NCBI GenBank assembly: GCA_022266195.1
Contig: WHVY01000001.1
Location: 1,612,001 to 1,676,000 of the forward strand
DNA: 64,000 nt
Reading direction: 5' to 3'
Origin: Tetranychus cinnabarinus
Lineage: Eukaryota > Arthropoda > Arachnida > Trombidiformes > Tetranychidae
The notes beneath the pieces were generated by a model. The model was not told the DNA's origin and did no database searches. It saw nothing but the letters and a program-made list of their open reading frames with translations. Every line of letters starts with the position of its first letter. Position 1 is the first letter of the stretch. The position numbers and the translations under genes were made by a program. Below, piece after piece: positions 51,299 through 60,630 of this stretch.

Positions 51299-53112
51299 CA
51301 CTAGTAGTCAAGGTTAAGTTAACAAAGACTAGTAGAAAATTCAGTCATCATCTGCAAGAAATGAAAACATAGTTACGATCCAATTTTGTTAATTATGCAT
51401 CACGGCAACGGAAAACTGTTTCATTTTTGAAGTATAAATTATACGCGACATCAAACTATGTTTAAGTTACACACTCATAATATTAATATTTATTGATTCG
51501 TATCAGATGATCCATTTATTTATTCATTATTTGCACAGATCAAGTTTTGAAACTAACAAAGAGTTGAGATGAATGGATTATTCATTTAAGTCAAATTTTA
51601 CTGATTTTTTTAGTGTTATGCCCAAAGGGGAAAAAAGAAACCTCAAAATGATCAGTCTTTAACTGCCAAGTCAAAGGACAAGACGATATCAGTTCTCATC
51701 TCTTTCTTAATCCATCTAAGAAGAAAAATGAAAATATATTTGATTATTCTCTGAATATTATTATTTAAATGGTAAAACTCTAACTTAATCTTCACAGGTT
51801 AGTTACTGCTGTATTCAACCTCACCAATCAATCGGTTTGTTCAGTTGTGTTAGCAATTATTTACAGTCAAACTAGTTGAACTGGTTAACAGTCAACGTAA
51901 ACGATTGTTGAACAAAATTCATTAGGGATTTAAGGTTCCGTTTCCGAACCAGGAAAACCAAAGTCGAAGGAAAGACGTTTTTTAACCTTTTTTATATTTA
52001 CTTTTCTAGCAAACAGTTTACACCTTTTTTCACTCAAGCATCATAATTTTCATGTTAATATAACAGAAGCAAAAGGTAACACGAAAATGAGTGGGACTAG
52101 AAAAGGTTAAAAACTTAATGATCCAAAAGTATTATTACAACTGTTTCCATCAACAGCTTCTAGCATTTTTCAGTTAATGCATGTTTTGGGTTAATGAAGT
52201 AGACAAGGTAAACTGACTGCGAAACAAAACAAACAACAAAAACAATTTGTTTTCTTGCTCTTGTTGTTTCCTATTTATTTTTATTTATTTATCATTAATA
52301 AATCAACATTTTCTCCCTCCTTTCATACCTTTTGAGGTAATTTCATCTCGAACAAAAGAGAAACACTTTTTTTCAATATTTCAAGACAACAAAAGATGCT
52401 GTGTTTGGTAAAGGATGAAATTGCTCGATTTTTGTTGCTTCAAAAGTTTAATGTGAAAAATTATTAGATGTGCAAATTGTACCAGGGGATCAAGAATCGA
52501 GGGTTCAAGTTGTGCGATATAATGGGCAAACTTTTCTCCCTCAACATAGGTTATTGCCAGTCTACAATTCATTGTTCCATGTGAATAACGATTTTTTTCT
52601 GTCCAATCTCAAACCTTTAAGTTTTTCATTTTCACCTCAAAGCATTGATTACAATTCAATTGTTTTCAACCATTCCAGTTGCTCATTCCAAGTCAAATAT
52701 TTTGTTATGTATGAGTATTGTTCGGTCTGGCAAAAAAAGTTTTAAAAATCTTTACTTTTCATTTTCTCGGTTAGAAAATAAAGTCTTGGGTAATCAATTC
52801 CCTGTTAAGCATGAAAATATTCACTTTCTGTGGTTATTTGCTGACAAATTTTTCAAATGTTTGCCACCGTTTCGTTTCATATTACCCGTCAGTGTTACAG
52901 CTTACAAAAAATCATATTTTTGGTCAGCGGTGACCTGAACAAATAAGTTTCTTCCGTTTTTAACTAATTATTGATTTACTAAGTATGTCCTGATGAAGAA
53001 ACAAAATAGACAGAAAAAATTCTTAAAAAACTTAGTTGCAAGAAATCGAAACAAGAGGAATTTGGAAAGAGACAATGAGAGATGACGACAATTGTTTATG
53101 CATATGATGGCA
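51299..53112. other. Non-coding stretch between small genes
   Basis: No gene recognised. An exon-like segment at 52468-52549 was considered and rejected. Confidence 0.55.
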
Positions 53113-53300
53113 AAGTCAAACAGCTATGTTTACTGAAAAATTGCTTTAAAGTGACCTTTAAATTCAAATAAAATACAATTAAGTGACTAAAATTGAAAAA
53201 TGAACATTTACTCAAACAGAATTAAATTCAAAGCTGAATCTGATTCATAGGCTGAAAGTGAGTATAAAAGAACATCATTTTCATTGAGCTGATATCAGTT
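53113..53300 (+). promoter_or_regulatory. Promoter of secreted-peptide gene A (duplicated block)
   Basis: TATAAAAG at 53263-53270 is followed 32 bases later by an arthropod-type initiator TCAGTT at 53295. The whole block from AGTCAAACAGCTATGTTTAC through GACCTTTAAATTCAAATAAA to CAGTTACAGTTTCAATTTGT is repeated upstream of gene B (56064-56275), so promoter and coding region were duplicated together. Confidence 0.65.
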
Positions 53301-53379
53301 ACAGTTTCAATTTGTTCCAGCTTACCTAATTTTCTAGAACATTTGAATTTTCATTCGAAAGTAAAGTAAAAACACCAAA

Positions 53380-53541
53380 ATGCAATTTACTAAAACAGTT
53401 CAACTCGTATTTCTCATCGCTTTCATTGCCATGTTCAATTGTGTTTCTGCTAGAAGATTGCTTAGAAATGTTCCTAAAGCTCCAATGCAAATCATAGGTA
53501 TGGATACTACAACGCCCGCAGTTGTCGAAACTTCATTGTGA
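53380..53541 (+). CDS. Small secreted peptide, paralogue A (53 aa)
   Basis: Starts MQFTKTVQLVFLIAFIAMFN, a clear signal peptide ending near CVSA, followed by a mature part of about 29 residues (RRLLRNVPKAPM, then threonine-rich to the stop). It is a tandem paralogue of the gene at 56338: the leaders are nearly identical, and an NVPxxP motif plus a later MDxxTP are shared in the mature part, while about 35 residues between leader and NVP are absent here. There are no cysteines in the mature part. Function unknown; likely secreted. The single-exon frame has ATG in good context (AAAATGC) and stop TGA 53539-53541. Confidence 0.7.
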   Translation: MQFTKTVQLVFLIAFIAMFNCVSARRLLRNVPKAPMQIIGMDTTTPAVVETSL

Positions 53542-54923
53542 TTTAATATCAAGACTGTTTACAAATCTGTTAACATTTTCAATAACAATTTATAATTGTT
53601 TCATCAAGATTCAAGTGCAATTTTTCTTTTGTTAGATTTCAAAACATAATAATTATTGCATGGTAAAATTAAGTAAATGAGAAGACAAAAAATAAGATTG
53701 AGCTCGAGAAATAATGATAAAGTCAATCGAAAACTTGATTGTTCAATTGATGGATCAAGAGTGTTGTCTTGATGTTTCGAGATGTTGATGTTTCTTTTTC
53801 ATCTTTCTTAAAGTGATCTTAATTTGATTTTCACTTTTTGAAAGTTTAAATTGGTTGGTCAAAATGTGTTTGCCCAAATGTTTGAACAACTTACAGAAAA
53901 GTGAATAAACAGAAGTTACAGGGAGGTAAAACTCTGATTGTCTTCATGTCAGTAAAGGTGGTAATGATGAGAGTTGCGAAGAGAAGGAAAAAGAAAGATA
54001 ATGATGATCAATGGACAGGAGTAGTTTCAAGTTGATCATTTTTATCGTTACCAAACAATGAGCAGAAAATGTTGATAAGTTGACTTTTTTGTTATCATGT
54101 TAGTAAAACTGTAGCCAGGAAAAAAAAGAGGAAAAGAGAAGAGACAAAATGAACAAAAGATGATACAAAAGATGATGGACTTTTAATGATGAGAAAAGAT
54201 GAAAACTTTCAAGATGATGATGATGAACAAATAGATGAACTCCACCTTGAAAAGTGAGTGAAATGTTGCTCTTTAAAGAATTGGTTGACAAAAGAGAAAC
54301 AATAAATTGGTTTAATGTCAATTTGCCGGTTGACATTTGAAGCTACTAAAGGTCTTGCCCTAAACAGTAACAATAAAAAAATAACGTAAAACTTGATGAT
54401 TTAATATGAAGAGAAATGTGGAAAAATGAAATTTTTTGTTGAAAAAAAACAAAAACGAAAAAAATGATTGAAGAAAAGAAAAACCTTTATCATGAACATT
54501 TTGATGAAATTTATTGATAGATTGTTATCATTACAAGAATCGAAAAGTAATAATGGCTGGTGAAAAGTGAATTAAATAATGATCGGTGAAAGTTAAGAAA
54601 CATGGAACAGAAAAGTTGAATCACTGAGTTATAAAATGGATTGACATTCAATATAACTGAGTTGAAGAAATTGATGATTTACCGGTGATTTTATCAACAA
54701 TTGCTTCATTTTCCAATAAACGCTATATTGTTTCATTTTAAAAAATCTGAAAATTCGAAGCATTATGCGCTCAAGAGAGAAACAATTTCGAGTTGATCGC
54801 TTTGCAATTTGTAAGTAATCTATTCAGTTTTTTGTCTTTTCACGAACTGTTGAAGAAATTTGAGTGCACCCATATTTTTGAGACAGTCAGATTAGAACAA
54901 TTAGGTGATTACTGATCAAGAAC
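53542..54923. other. Non-coding stretch
   Basis: AT-rich, with a GAT/ATC simple repeat near 54211-54230. Nothing else recognised. AATAAA at 53905-53910 could serve gene A. Confidence 0.5.
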
Positions 54924-54929
54924 TTTATT
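54924..54929 (-). terminator. Possible polyadenylation signal
   Basis: AATAAA on the minus strand, 6 bases beyond the stop codon of the candidate 71-aa gene. Confidence 0.35.
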
Positions 54930-54934
54930 TTTTC

Positions 54935-55150
54935 TTAGAAAACCCTCAATCGATTAACAGTGACTATTGAGTTTGCCGGAATGATATAGTGGTGCCCTGA
55001 GCATAATAAGCTATCACAACTTAGTGCTTTGCTTGCCGTCGATTTTGACTTTGAACAACCAAGCTGCGATTCTTCAAGTCTCCCAAGTTTCAGCGCTAAA
55101 CTGTGACTGACGCTTACAGTTATTCGCGACAGGTATCGATAGGTGCTCAT
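54935..55150 (-). CDS. Candidate small gene, 71 aa, unknown function
   Basis: An uninterrupted frame of 71 codons starting MSTYRYLSRITVSVSHSLAL, with three cysteines (QLGCSKS, LSCDSLLCSG). Support comes from context: a TTATATAA box at 55221-55228, 71 bases upstream of the ATG, and AATAAA just after the stop, the same layout as the minus-strand gene at 50778. A GTAAGC inside codons 12-13 could be a real donor, giving a spliced product instead. I do not recognise the protein, and a convincing signal peptide is lacking. Confidence 0.33.
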   Translation of the reverse strand: MSTYRYLSRITVSVSHSLALKLGRLEESQLGCSKSKSTASKALSCDSLLCSGHHYIIPANSIVTVNRLRVF

Positions 55151-55220
55151 GGTAGATTGATTGATAGCCGCAGTTTGGTAGAAGAGTGATCGTAGAGAAA
55201 GAAATTGGTAAGAGGAAGTA

Positions 55221-55228
55221 TTATATAA
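55221..55228 (-). promoter_or_regulatory. Possible TATA box of the candidate 71-aa gene
   Basis: TTATATAA, palindromic, 71 bases upstream of the minus-strand ATG at 55150. Confidence 0.3.
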
Positions 55229-56063
55229 TCGTGACTGGATCGCAGCATGTAATTAGATCAAAATAACTGTCTTTAAAATCTTTATTTCAACAAAGAAAAA
55301 GAATGACGATAAGTTTCATAACTCATATCAGTTCTGCATTCATTTTAGATTTGAAGATTTGATGGCTACATTAGCTTAGTTTGTCATAACAGATGGAGAA
55401 AGACAACGATGATATTTGCTGAAAAAATTTCACGCTAAGGTATTGCAACTTATAAAATTATCCTCCACATTTTTGACTCAACTTTTTTGACCAAATTGCC
55501 ACACAATTCGGAAAATGGACTGCTTTGACTAGCTAAATAGACATGAAAGAATGAATTGGAAATGAAATATAAAGCTGAATAAATTGAATTGAATATGAAA
55601 TTGAATAAAAACAACTCACTAATCAAGAGAGCAAGATTCAACAGGAAGACAATCCGAGGCTCTACGACACGGCTCATAACTTTGACATGAAAATGGACGA
55701 ATCACTTTTTAGCATTATGAAATCAATGAATCTTAGAATTTCTTAGGTATTCAGTTAAATAATTAGAATTGAAGGAAATAGTGAATGATTCATCGAAAGT
55801 TACATTTATTTGCAAACTGATAAATAGATGATTAATGTTTATCACATCTAGCTGAAACAATATTCCGACGCATCACAAGATATTTTAAATATAACTTTAT
55901 CTAGTTTTCATTGTTTAGTATAAGCTGGGGAAATATTTGAAGAAACATGAACCTCAATGATTCAAAGGATAAATACTGGAATGATTGTACACGTTAAGTC
56001 TGAATGAAACAGAGATTGACAGAGCAATGGGAACCCAAATAAAACTTGATGCTAATGCTAGAA
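55229..56063. other. Non-coding stretch
   Basis: No gene accepted. A hydrophobic start with a GTGAGT donor on the minus strand (55619-55677) resembles a signal-peptide exon, but no partner exon in phase was found. Confidence 0.45.
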
Positions 56064-56275
56064 AAGTCAAACAGCTCTGTTTGGTGAAAATTTGGTTAAA
56101 ATGACCTTTAAATTCAAATAAAGATCGAAAGATAAATATTGTTTTGTAAAAATACATACCAATTAATTGACTGAATGAAATTCAAAGCTGATACAATTTT
56201 CATTGACTGATAGTGATTATACCTGGTAAAAGTCTACCAATTTTAATAAGCTTTTATCAGTTACAGTTTCAATTT
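56064..56275 (+). promoter_or_regulatory. Promoter of secreted-peptide gene B (duplicated block)
   Basis: Repeats the promoter of gene A, including AGTCAAACAGCTCTGTTTGG, GACCTTTAAATTCAAATAAA and the initiator context TATCAGTTACAGTTTCAATT. At the position of gene A's TATAAAAG this copy has GGTAAAAG (56225-56232), with the same 32-base spacing to TCAG, so the TATA box is degraded. A weaker TTATACC lies slightly upstream. Confidence 0.6.
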
Positions 56276-56337
56276 GTGAGAGTAAATTGATATTAAAAAC
56301 ATTTAAAGAACACCAAAAAGTGAAACAAAAAACCAAA

Positions 56338-56622
56338 ATGCAATTGACTAAAACAGCTCAACTCGTGTTTTTCATTGCTTTCATTGCCATGTTCAATTGT
56401 GTTTGTGCTGGAGAAGCGGTGCTCCCCGATCTTCCCACGAAAAGTGCAACACCAATACCAGTTGTAGGCAAGATGGTAACAGAAGCGCGAAAGGAAGTAC
56501 CAAAGCCGATTAAAAATGTTCCTAATCTTCCAATAGACGATATGTTAGATATTCTAGATCCCCTAGATATGGATAATATAACGCCATCATACATGTATGC
56601 AGATTACTACTCTACTAATTGA
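56338..56622 (+). CDS. Small secreted peptide, paralogue B (94 aa)
   Basis: ATG at 56338, 94 codons, stop TGA 56620-56622. Starts MQLTKTAQLVFFIAFIAMFN with cleavage expected near VCAG. The mature part of about 70 residues is proline-rich and acidic (LPDLPTKSATPIPVVG, KPIKNVPNLPIDDM, LDILDPLDMDNITP, ending DYYSTN). It is a paralogue of the gene at 53380, with a conserved leader and NVPxxP/MDxxTP motifs but a longer, diverged middle. No cysteines in the mature chain. Secretion is supported by the leader; the role is unknown. An AATAAA at 56748 fits a short 3' UTR. TTG codons further upstream are in frame but are not credible starts. Confidence 0.8.
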   Translation: MQLTKTAQLVFFIAFIAMFNCVCAGEAVLPDLPTKSATPIPVVGKMVTEARKEVPKPIKNVPNLPIDDMLDILDPLDMDNITPSYMYADYYSTN

Positions 56623-56703
56623 TTCAATCTGATCTGTCTCTGAACATCGGTCTATATCTTTATTCAGTCATAATATTTTAATAGTCATTCTTTCCAATAA
56701 TGA

Positions 56704-57021
56704 ATTCAACCTTTATTGATATCAAAACTATGAAAATTATAAACTTTAATAAAATTATTTGAACTCTAATATCGTTTAAAAAATTCGGAATCATTACAAT
56801 TTTCAATTTTCAACGTTCAAAGTGTTTACTGACCTGATATGTAATGTTGGGTCTACTTCTACAACAACTTCGAGTCGTAACATTGTAACAGCCCAGCATT
56901 CAATCCTTATTGGTTACAGTACTATGAAAATGACAAATCCTAATAAAATTATTTAAACTCTAATATCTTTGTAATTTTCATTCGGAACATTTCAATTTTC
57001 AAATTGCAAGTGCAAAGTATT
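56704..57021. repeat. Degenerate 123-bp direct repeat in and after the 3' UTR
   Basis: 56704-56826 and 56898-57021 are alignable throughout: ATTCAAYCYTTATTG, ACTATGAAAAT, TAATAAAATTATTT followed by AACTCTAATATC, then TTCGGAA and TTTCAATTTTCAA. The second copy contains its own AATAAA. It may be the remains of the 3' end of a further lost paralogue. Confidence 0.55.
56748..56753 (+). terminator. Polyadenylation signal of paralogue B
   Basis: AATAAA 125 bases after the stop codon; it lies inside the first copy of the 123-bp repeat. Confidence 0.5.
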
Positions 57022-57196
57022 AATCGTTTATCCAATAATTATTCTGATTTAATATTAATCTAAAAATTATGAAACCATAAGACAAGTAATGTTGAGTGAA
57101 TTGAAAAACGCTCCGAAATATCCATCTGCTTAACTTATAATTACAATTATGTGAATATTTTCATAACTGTTTGCAAGGATTACTAAGAAAGATGAT

Positions 57197-57784
57197 TGTA
57201 ACAATCAGTTATCGATTATCTGTTGGCATCCAATCCGCGTTATGTCAACTGACTGTGACATTTATCGTTGAAACCATCTCATCTGAACGACCTCATTGAA
57301 AAACTTTTTAACTATTTAACATAAACTAGGTCAGACGACCGCTCACCAATATCGGAGCGTTATTAACGTATTGGAATCTATCGTATTTTCATCGAGATTC
57401 AACAAGCTTATTTGCTGAAATAATAACTTCGCAAAACATCGTCAAATTGATGTATCTGAGTTTTACTTTTTAACCATCAAGCACGATTCATTGCATTCTC
57501 TTTCTAGTTGCAAAAAGAAAACGCATCTGCACCTTAAATAAATAATAATAGTTTTATTGTTTTTGTTATTTTGTTATAACCTTTTCATGTTATTGACACA
57601 GTTGTGTCTCGAATATTTTTAAACTGTATCAATCAATAATTACACAGATGTGTCTCAAATTGAAACAATGTTTACTCTTAAATGAGTATAAAAACGAACT
57701 GTTTTAAAATTAAAGTTATCATAAAAGTAATGGTTTAAAACGAACTAACATCTCATATCTTTACCATCAACTTTAAATTGATCA
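57197..57784 (+). repeat. 5' LTR of the outer element (boundaries approximate)
   Basis: Proposed from TGTAACAATCAG at 57197 to GATCA at 57784, directly before a primer-binding site. It contains TATAAAAA at 57687-57694. Just upstream are two near-identical palindromic motifs, ACACAGTTGTGTCTC (57596-57610) and ACACAGATGTGTCTC (57642-57656). The second LTR is outside the window, so the start is inferred from the TG...CA convention only. Confidence 0.5.
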
Positions 57785-57786
57785 AT

Positions 57787-57806
57787 TGGCGACCTCGGCA
57801 GGATGG
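57787..57806 (+). other. Primer-binding site of the outer element
   Basis: TGGCGACCTCGGCAGGATGG, two bases after the presumed LTR end, begins with the TGG expected for pairing with a tRNA CCA 3' end. The tRNA was not identified. Confidence 0.5.
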
Positions 57807-57893
57807 TCTTCAAGAAATTCCAAAATATTAAGAATAGGAATAGTGATTAATTTTATCATCTTATTTACCTTTGTGAACTAGTTAAAGTAAAAA

Positions 57894-58253
57894 ATGGGAG
57901 ATACAGACAAAAAGGAGTCTAATGAGATAAGACCTCAGGTTCTAACAACAATTAAAGAAATCAAACCAAATATTTTAATGCTAGATGATTCTGTGAATGA
58001 TTTAATTGAATGGTTCGAAAACTATGAGTTTGAGACAAAAGCTGCAGCATGGGACGACAAAACTAGATGCAATCGTCTTCCCATGTATTTGCAGGGTACC
58101 GCTAGAAGATGGTACGCTTCCTACGGGAAAGATACTGATTATTACACCCTCAAACAGAACATGGTTAAAGATCTATGTTCTTCAGATTACAGCGCGATGT
58201 TAGAAGAACGGATTTATGAAAATAAACAATACCCTGGCCAGCCTACATTTTAG
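57894..58253 (+). pseudogene. Outer element: Gag N-terminal part
   Basis: ATG at 57894, 119 codons to TAG 58251-58253. LIEWFENYEFETKAAAW and LPMYLQGTARRWYASYGK are typical retrotransposon capsid motifs and match the inner element's Gag (DWFADFEYSAKILGW, TRTARSWY). Compared with the inner Gag, a short deletion and frame change just before the stop removes several residues, after which Gag continues in another frame at 58256. Confidence 0.75.
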
Positions 58254-58255
58254 AG

Positions 58256-58483
58256 ATGAAAGATCTTTGTAGGAGATACGATGCAAATATGCCAGAAAAA
58301 CAGGTAATTCGAACAATTTTAAGAGGAATGCTGCCTGAATTGGTCCAATTCGTGGATCAATTTGAATTTGATAACGTACAAAGTTTACTCATGAGAAGTA
58401 AAAAAGCTGAACAGACATACAATAGAAACAAAGATAATCAAATAGAAAAGAGATGGCCGATAGGTCTAACATTGAAAAAGTAG
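58256..58483 (+). pseudogene. Outer element: Gag middle part in a second frame
   Basis: Continues Gag (MKDLCRRYDANMPEKQVIRT, GMLPELVQFVDQFE), parallel to the inner element's RELCYRLDEQTPESV region. The frame closes at 58483, while Gag continues in the -1 frame from about 58438. Most likely a second disabling indel; a programmed frameshift upstream of the zinc knuckle would be unusual. Confidence 0.65.
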
Positions 58484-59743
58484 TAATTGATTTAAAAAAG
58501 TCAGTTGAGGCGATCGGAGAAAAATTAACCTCATTGACAGTAAAAGAAGCTACAAACAGACCTCCTCCTCCTAATCAAAACACTTGTAATTATTGTAAGA
58601 AAATAGGACACAGATACAGAGACTGTAGAAAACGAGCGTACGATGAAAGGCAGAGAAACGGAAATTATCAAGCTGACAATCAGAATAGAAATTACCAACA
58701 AAGAAACAATCCATATAGTAATCAAATGCAGGGTACCAATTATCCTTTCACTAATCCACCGAATAATCAGAATAACCCACAATACAACACAGCAAATACA
58801 GGAAGATGGCAAAATCCAAAAATAGTTGATACACAAGCTAGTCTTGGATTATTTTACAGTTTTCTTAACAATTTTCAGGAAAATAAATTGATCTTCATGG
58901 ATACAGAAATCCGAAGAAACAAATTCAAAGCTCTCATAGACACAGGATCAGATGTAACAATTGTCACTAGAAGTGTGATCAATAGAATAGGACAACCTTA
59001 TTCTCGGTACCAGGGACCTAGAACTGATACAGCATGTAACATTCCCATTCAACCGATAGGTCAAACAGATATAGAACTAACATTAATCGATGATAATCAA
59101 AGAATTACCATTTCTGCAACAGTTATGATTGTCGATAGCTTACCAGCAAATATTGAGGTCTTAATCGGACAAGATATTTCCTGTGAAGCTGACATACAGA
59201 TAGGCTGTAAAGATCGCAAAGCCTGGATCGGTTACAAAAAATTCAAAGAAATTAGCCCAATTTATAATGATAATGACGGAGATTCACTTTTAGAATCTTG
59301 GAATGAATCTGATCTGAGTGAAGATGAACTAATCGAAATTCAATCTACATCTCGACAACCGATCTCAGCTACTGTTGCTCAAAACGAGACAAAATACAAT
59401 CTGGATGCATCTTTGCAACAAAACGAGTCTTCTTGTTTGATGGTGTTGTTAAATGACTATCGACAAGTTTTCTCTTTTCCTGGTGATAAATTGGGTAAGA
59501 CTCATCTTGTCCAACACAAAATTGACACTGACAATAATGTACCAGTTCATCAACCACCCCCTCGACTTTCTCCTAGCAAACGTGAATTAGCAGATACCAT
59601 GATTAATGAATTAATCAAAGATGGTTTTGTGATTGAATCAAGTTCACCATGGGCTTCACCAATTGTGATTGTTGATAAGAAAACAGGGGATAAAAGATTC
59701 TGCGTTGACTATCGAAAGTTGAACGAACTAACGAAAAAGGATG
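58453..59743 (+). pseudogene. Outer element: Gag zinc knuckle, protease and start of reverse transcriptase
   Basis: One long frame: coiled region (IEKVVIDLKKSVEAIGEKL), CCHC knuckle CNYCKKIGHRYRDC, a glutamine/asparagine-rich linker, the aspartic protease active site LIDTGSDVTIV, and the RT fingers region (INELIKDGFVIESSSPWASP, FCVDYRKLNELTKKD). The element's own sequence stops at the target-site copy GATG (59740-59743); the following stop codon belongs to the inserted LTR. The RT frame resumes at 63677. Confidence 0.85.
59740..59743. other. Target-site duplication, left copy (GATG)
   Basis: GATG directly precedes the inner LTR; the same four bases follow the right LTR at 63677-63680. Counting only one copy keeps the outer RT reading frame continuous, which confirms the insertion boundaries. 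Confidence 0.85.
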
Positions 59744-60073
59744 TGTAAAACAATAAATCCTCTATTGACGCAAATGGAATTATATCATACTAATTTGCGT
59801 CAATAAGACGTTAATAGATTTTAAGATTAGATCTTCCCAAATACCAAATTGATAAATCTAACTATTTAAACTTAGAAAAATCTTTCATTTTATTCATTCA
59901 AGTGATCAACTCTAAACAGTTCGGAACTCATTGTCTGAGTTCCAACTAAGCAACAAAACCATCTTTACACAAACCATCTTATGTATTGTTAAACAGTAAC
60001 ATATAACCAAGTGCTATAATTAAAGTAAACGTTAAAACCAAATCAACCCCGTGTTATTCTTCATTTCACTTCA
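59744..60073 (+). repeat. Inner element 5' LTR (330 bp)
   Basis: Begins TGTAAAACAATAAATCC and ends CATTTCACTTCA. It has a 13-bp inverted repeat close to its 5' end (59763-59775 with 59793-59805) and a CTATAATTAAAGTAAACG segment near its 3' end that may hold the promoter. It matches the right LTR except at one base. Confidence 0.95.
59763..59805. repeat. Perfect 13-bp hairpin inside the LTR
   Basis: TATTGACGCAAAT (59763-59775) and ATTTGCGTCAATA (59793-59805) are exact reverse complements with a 17-base loop. The same structure occurs in the right LTR (63366-63408). In the 5' LTR this is upstream sequence; in the 3' LTR it follows the ORF2 stop, so it would lie at the end of the transcript's coding part. 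Confidence 0.85.
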
Positions 60074-60075
60074 TT

Positions 60076-60092
60076 TGGTGGCTAGTATGAGG
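60076..60092 (+). other. Primer-binding site of the inner element
   Basis: TGGTGGCTAGTATGAGG starts two bases after the LTR, with the TGG expected for a tRNA 3' end. It differs from the outer element's site, so the two elements probably use different tRNA primers. Confidence 0.5.
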
Positions 60093-60136
60093 GGGCTGTG
60101 AAGTTGTACTCCTTGTCTGAGCTCAACTGTCCGTGT

Positions 60137-60412
60137 ACCAGTCCAGTCCTTCGACCATTGACCATTGTTCAGTCCAGTCCTTCGACCGCTGACCATTGTC
60201 CTGTCCTTTTGACCGCTGACCAGTTCTGCTGACCATTGTCCAGTCCAGTCGTATTTGACCATTGTCCAGTCCAGTCGTATTTGACCATTGTCCAGTCCAG
60301 TCCTTTTGACCGCTGACCAGTTCTGCTGACCATTGTCCAGTCTAGTCGTATTTGACCGCTGACCATTCAAGTTTGACCGCTGTCCAGTCCAGTCCACTCC
60401 TGTTGACCGCTG
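60137..60412 (+). repeat. Imperfect tandem repeats in the inner element's leader
   Basis: Alternating units built from GACCATTGTCCAGTCCAGTC, GTATTT and GACCGCTGACCA fill about 275 bases between primer-binding site and Gag. Units are about 20-26 bases long and vary in number and order. GC content is clearly above that of the surroundings. There is no long open frame on the plus strand here. Confidence 0.85.
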
Positions 60413-60630
60413 ACTTCAAATTGATTTACTTTCATCAGCATCATGGTAGGGTTGTTTTTCAACTAATCACTCTTCTCCTTACCCATTTCTTTCCTAAAAT
60501 TCTATTCTTCACAGCACCGTTTGATCATTGTCTGATCTTCGGTTTTCTTGTCAGGGAACTAGTAAAATTCTTTTTTGATTGTTGATCTGTTGGAGTCAAC
60601 AGACCAATAATCGATTTGTATTCATTCACC

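Noticed and set aside
52468..52549. Phase-1 exon-like stretch (TTATTAG acceptor, CATAG|GTTATT donor) that could continue Dscam
   Set aside because: The translation lacks any Ig or FNIII feature expected after Ig7, and the splice sites are weak.
55619..55677. Minus-strand hydrophobic start MSRVVEPRIVFLLNLALLI followed by GTGAGT
   Set aside because: Resembles a signal-peptide exon, but no downstream exon in matching phase was found; left as a possibility only.
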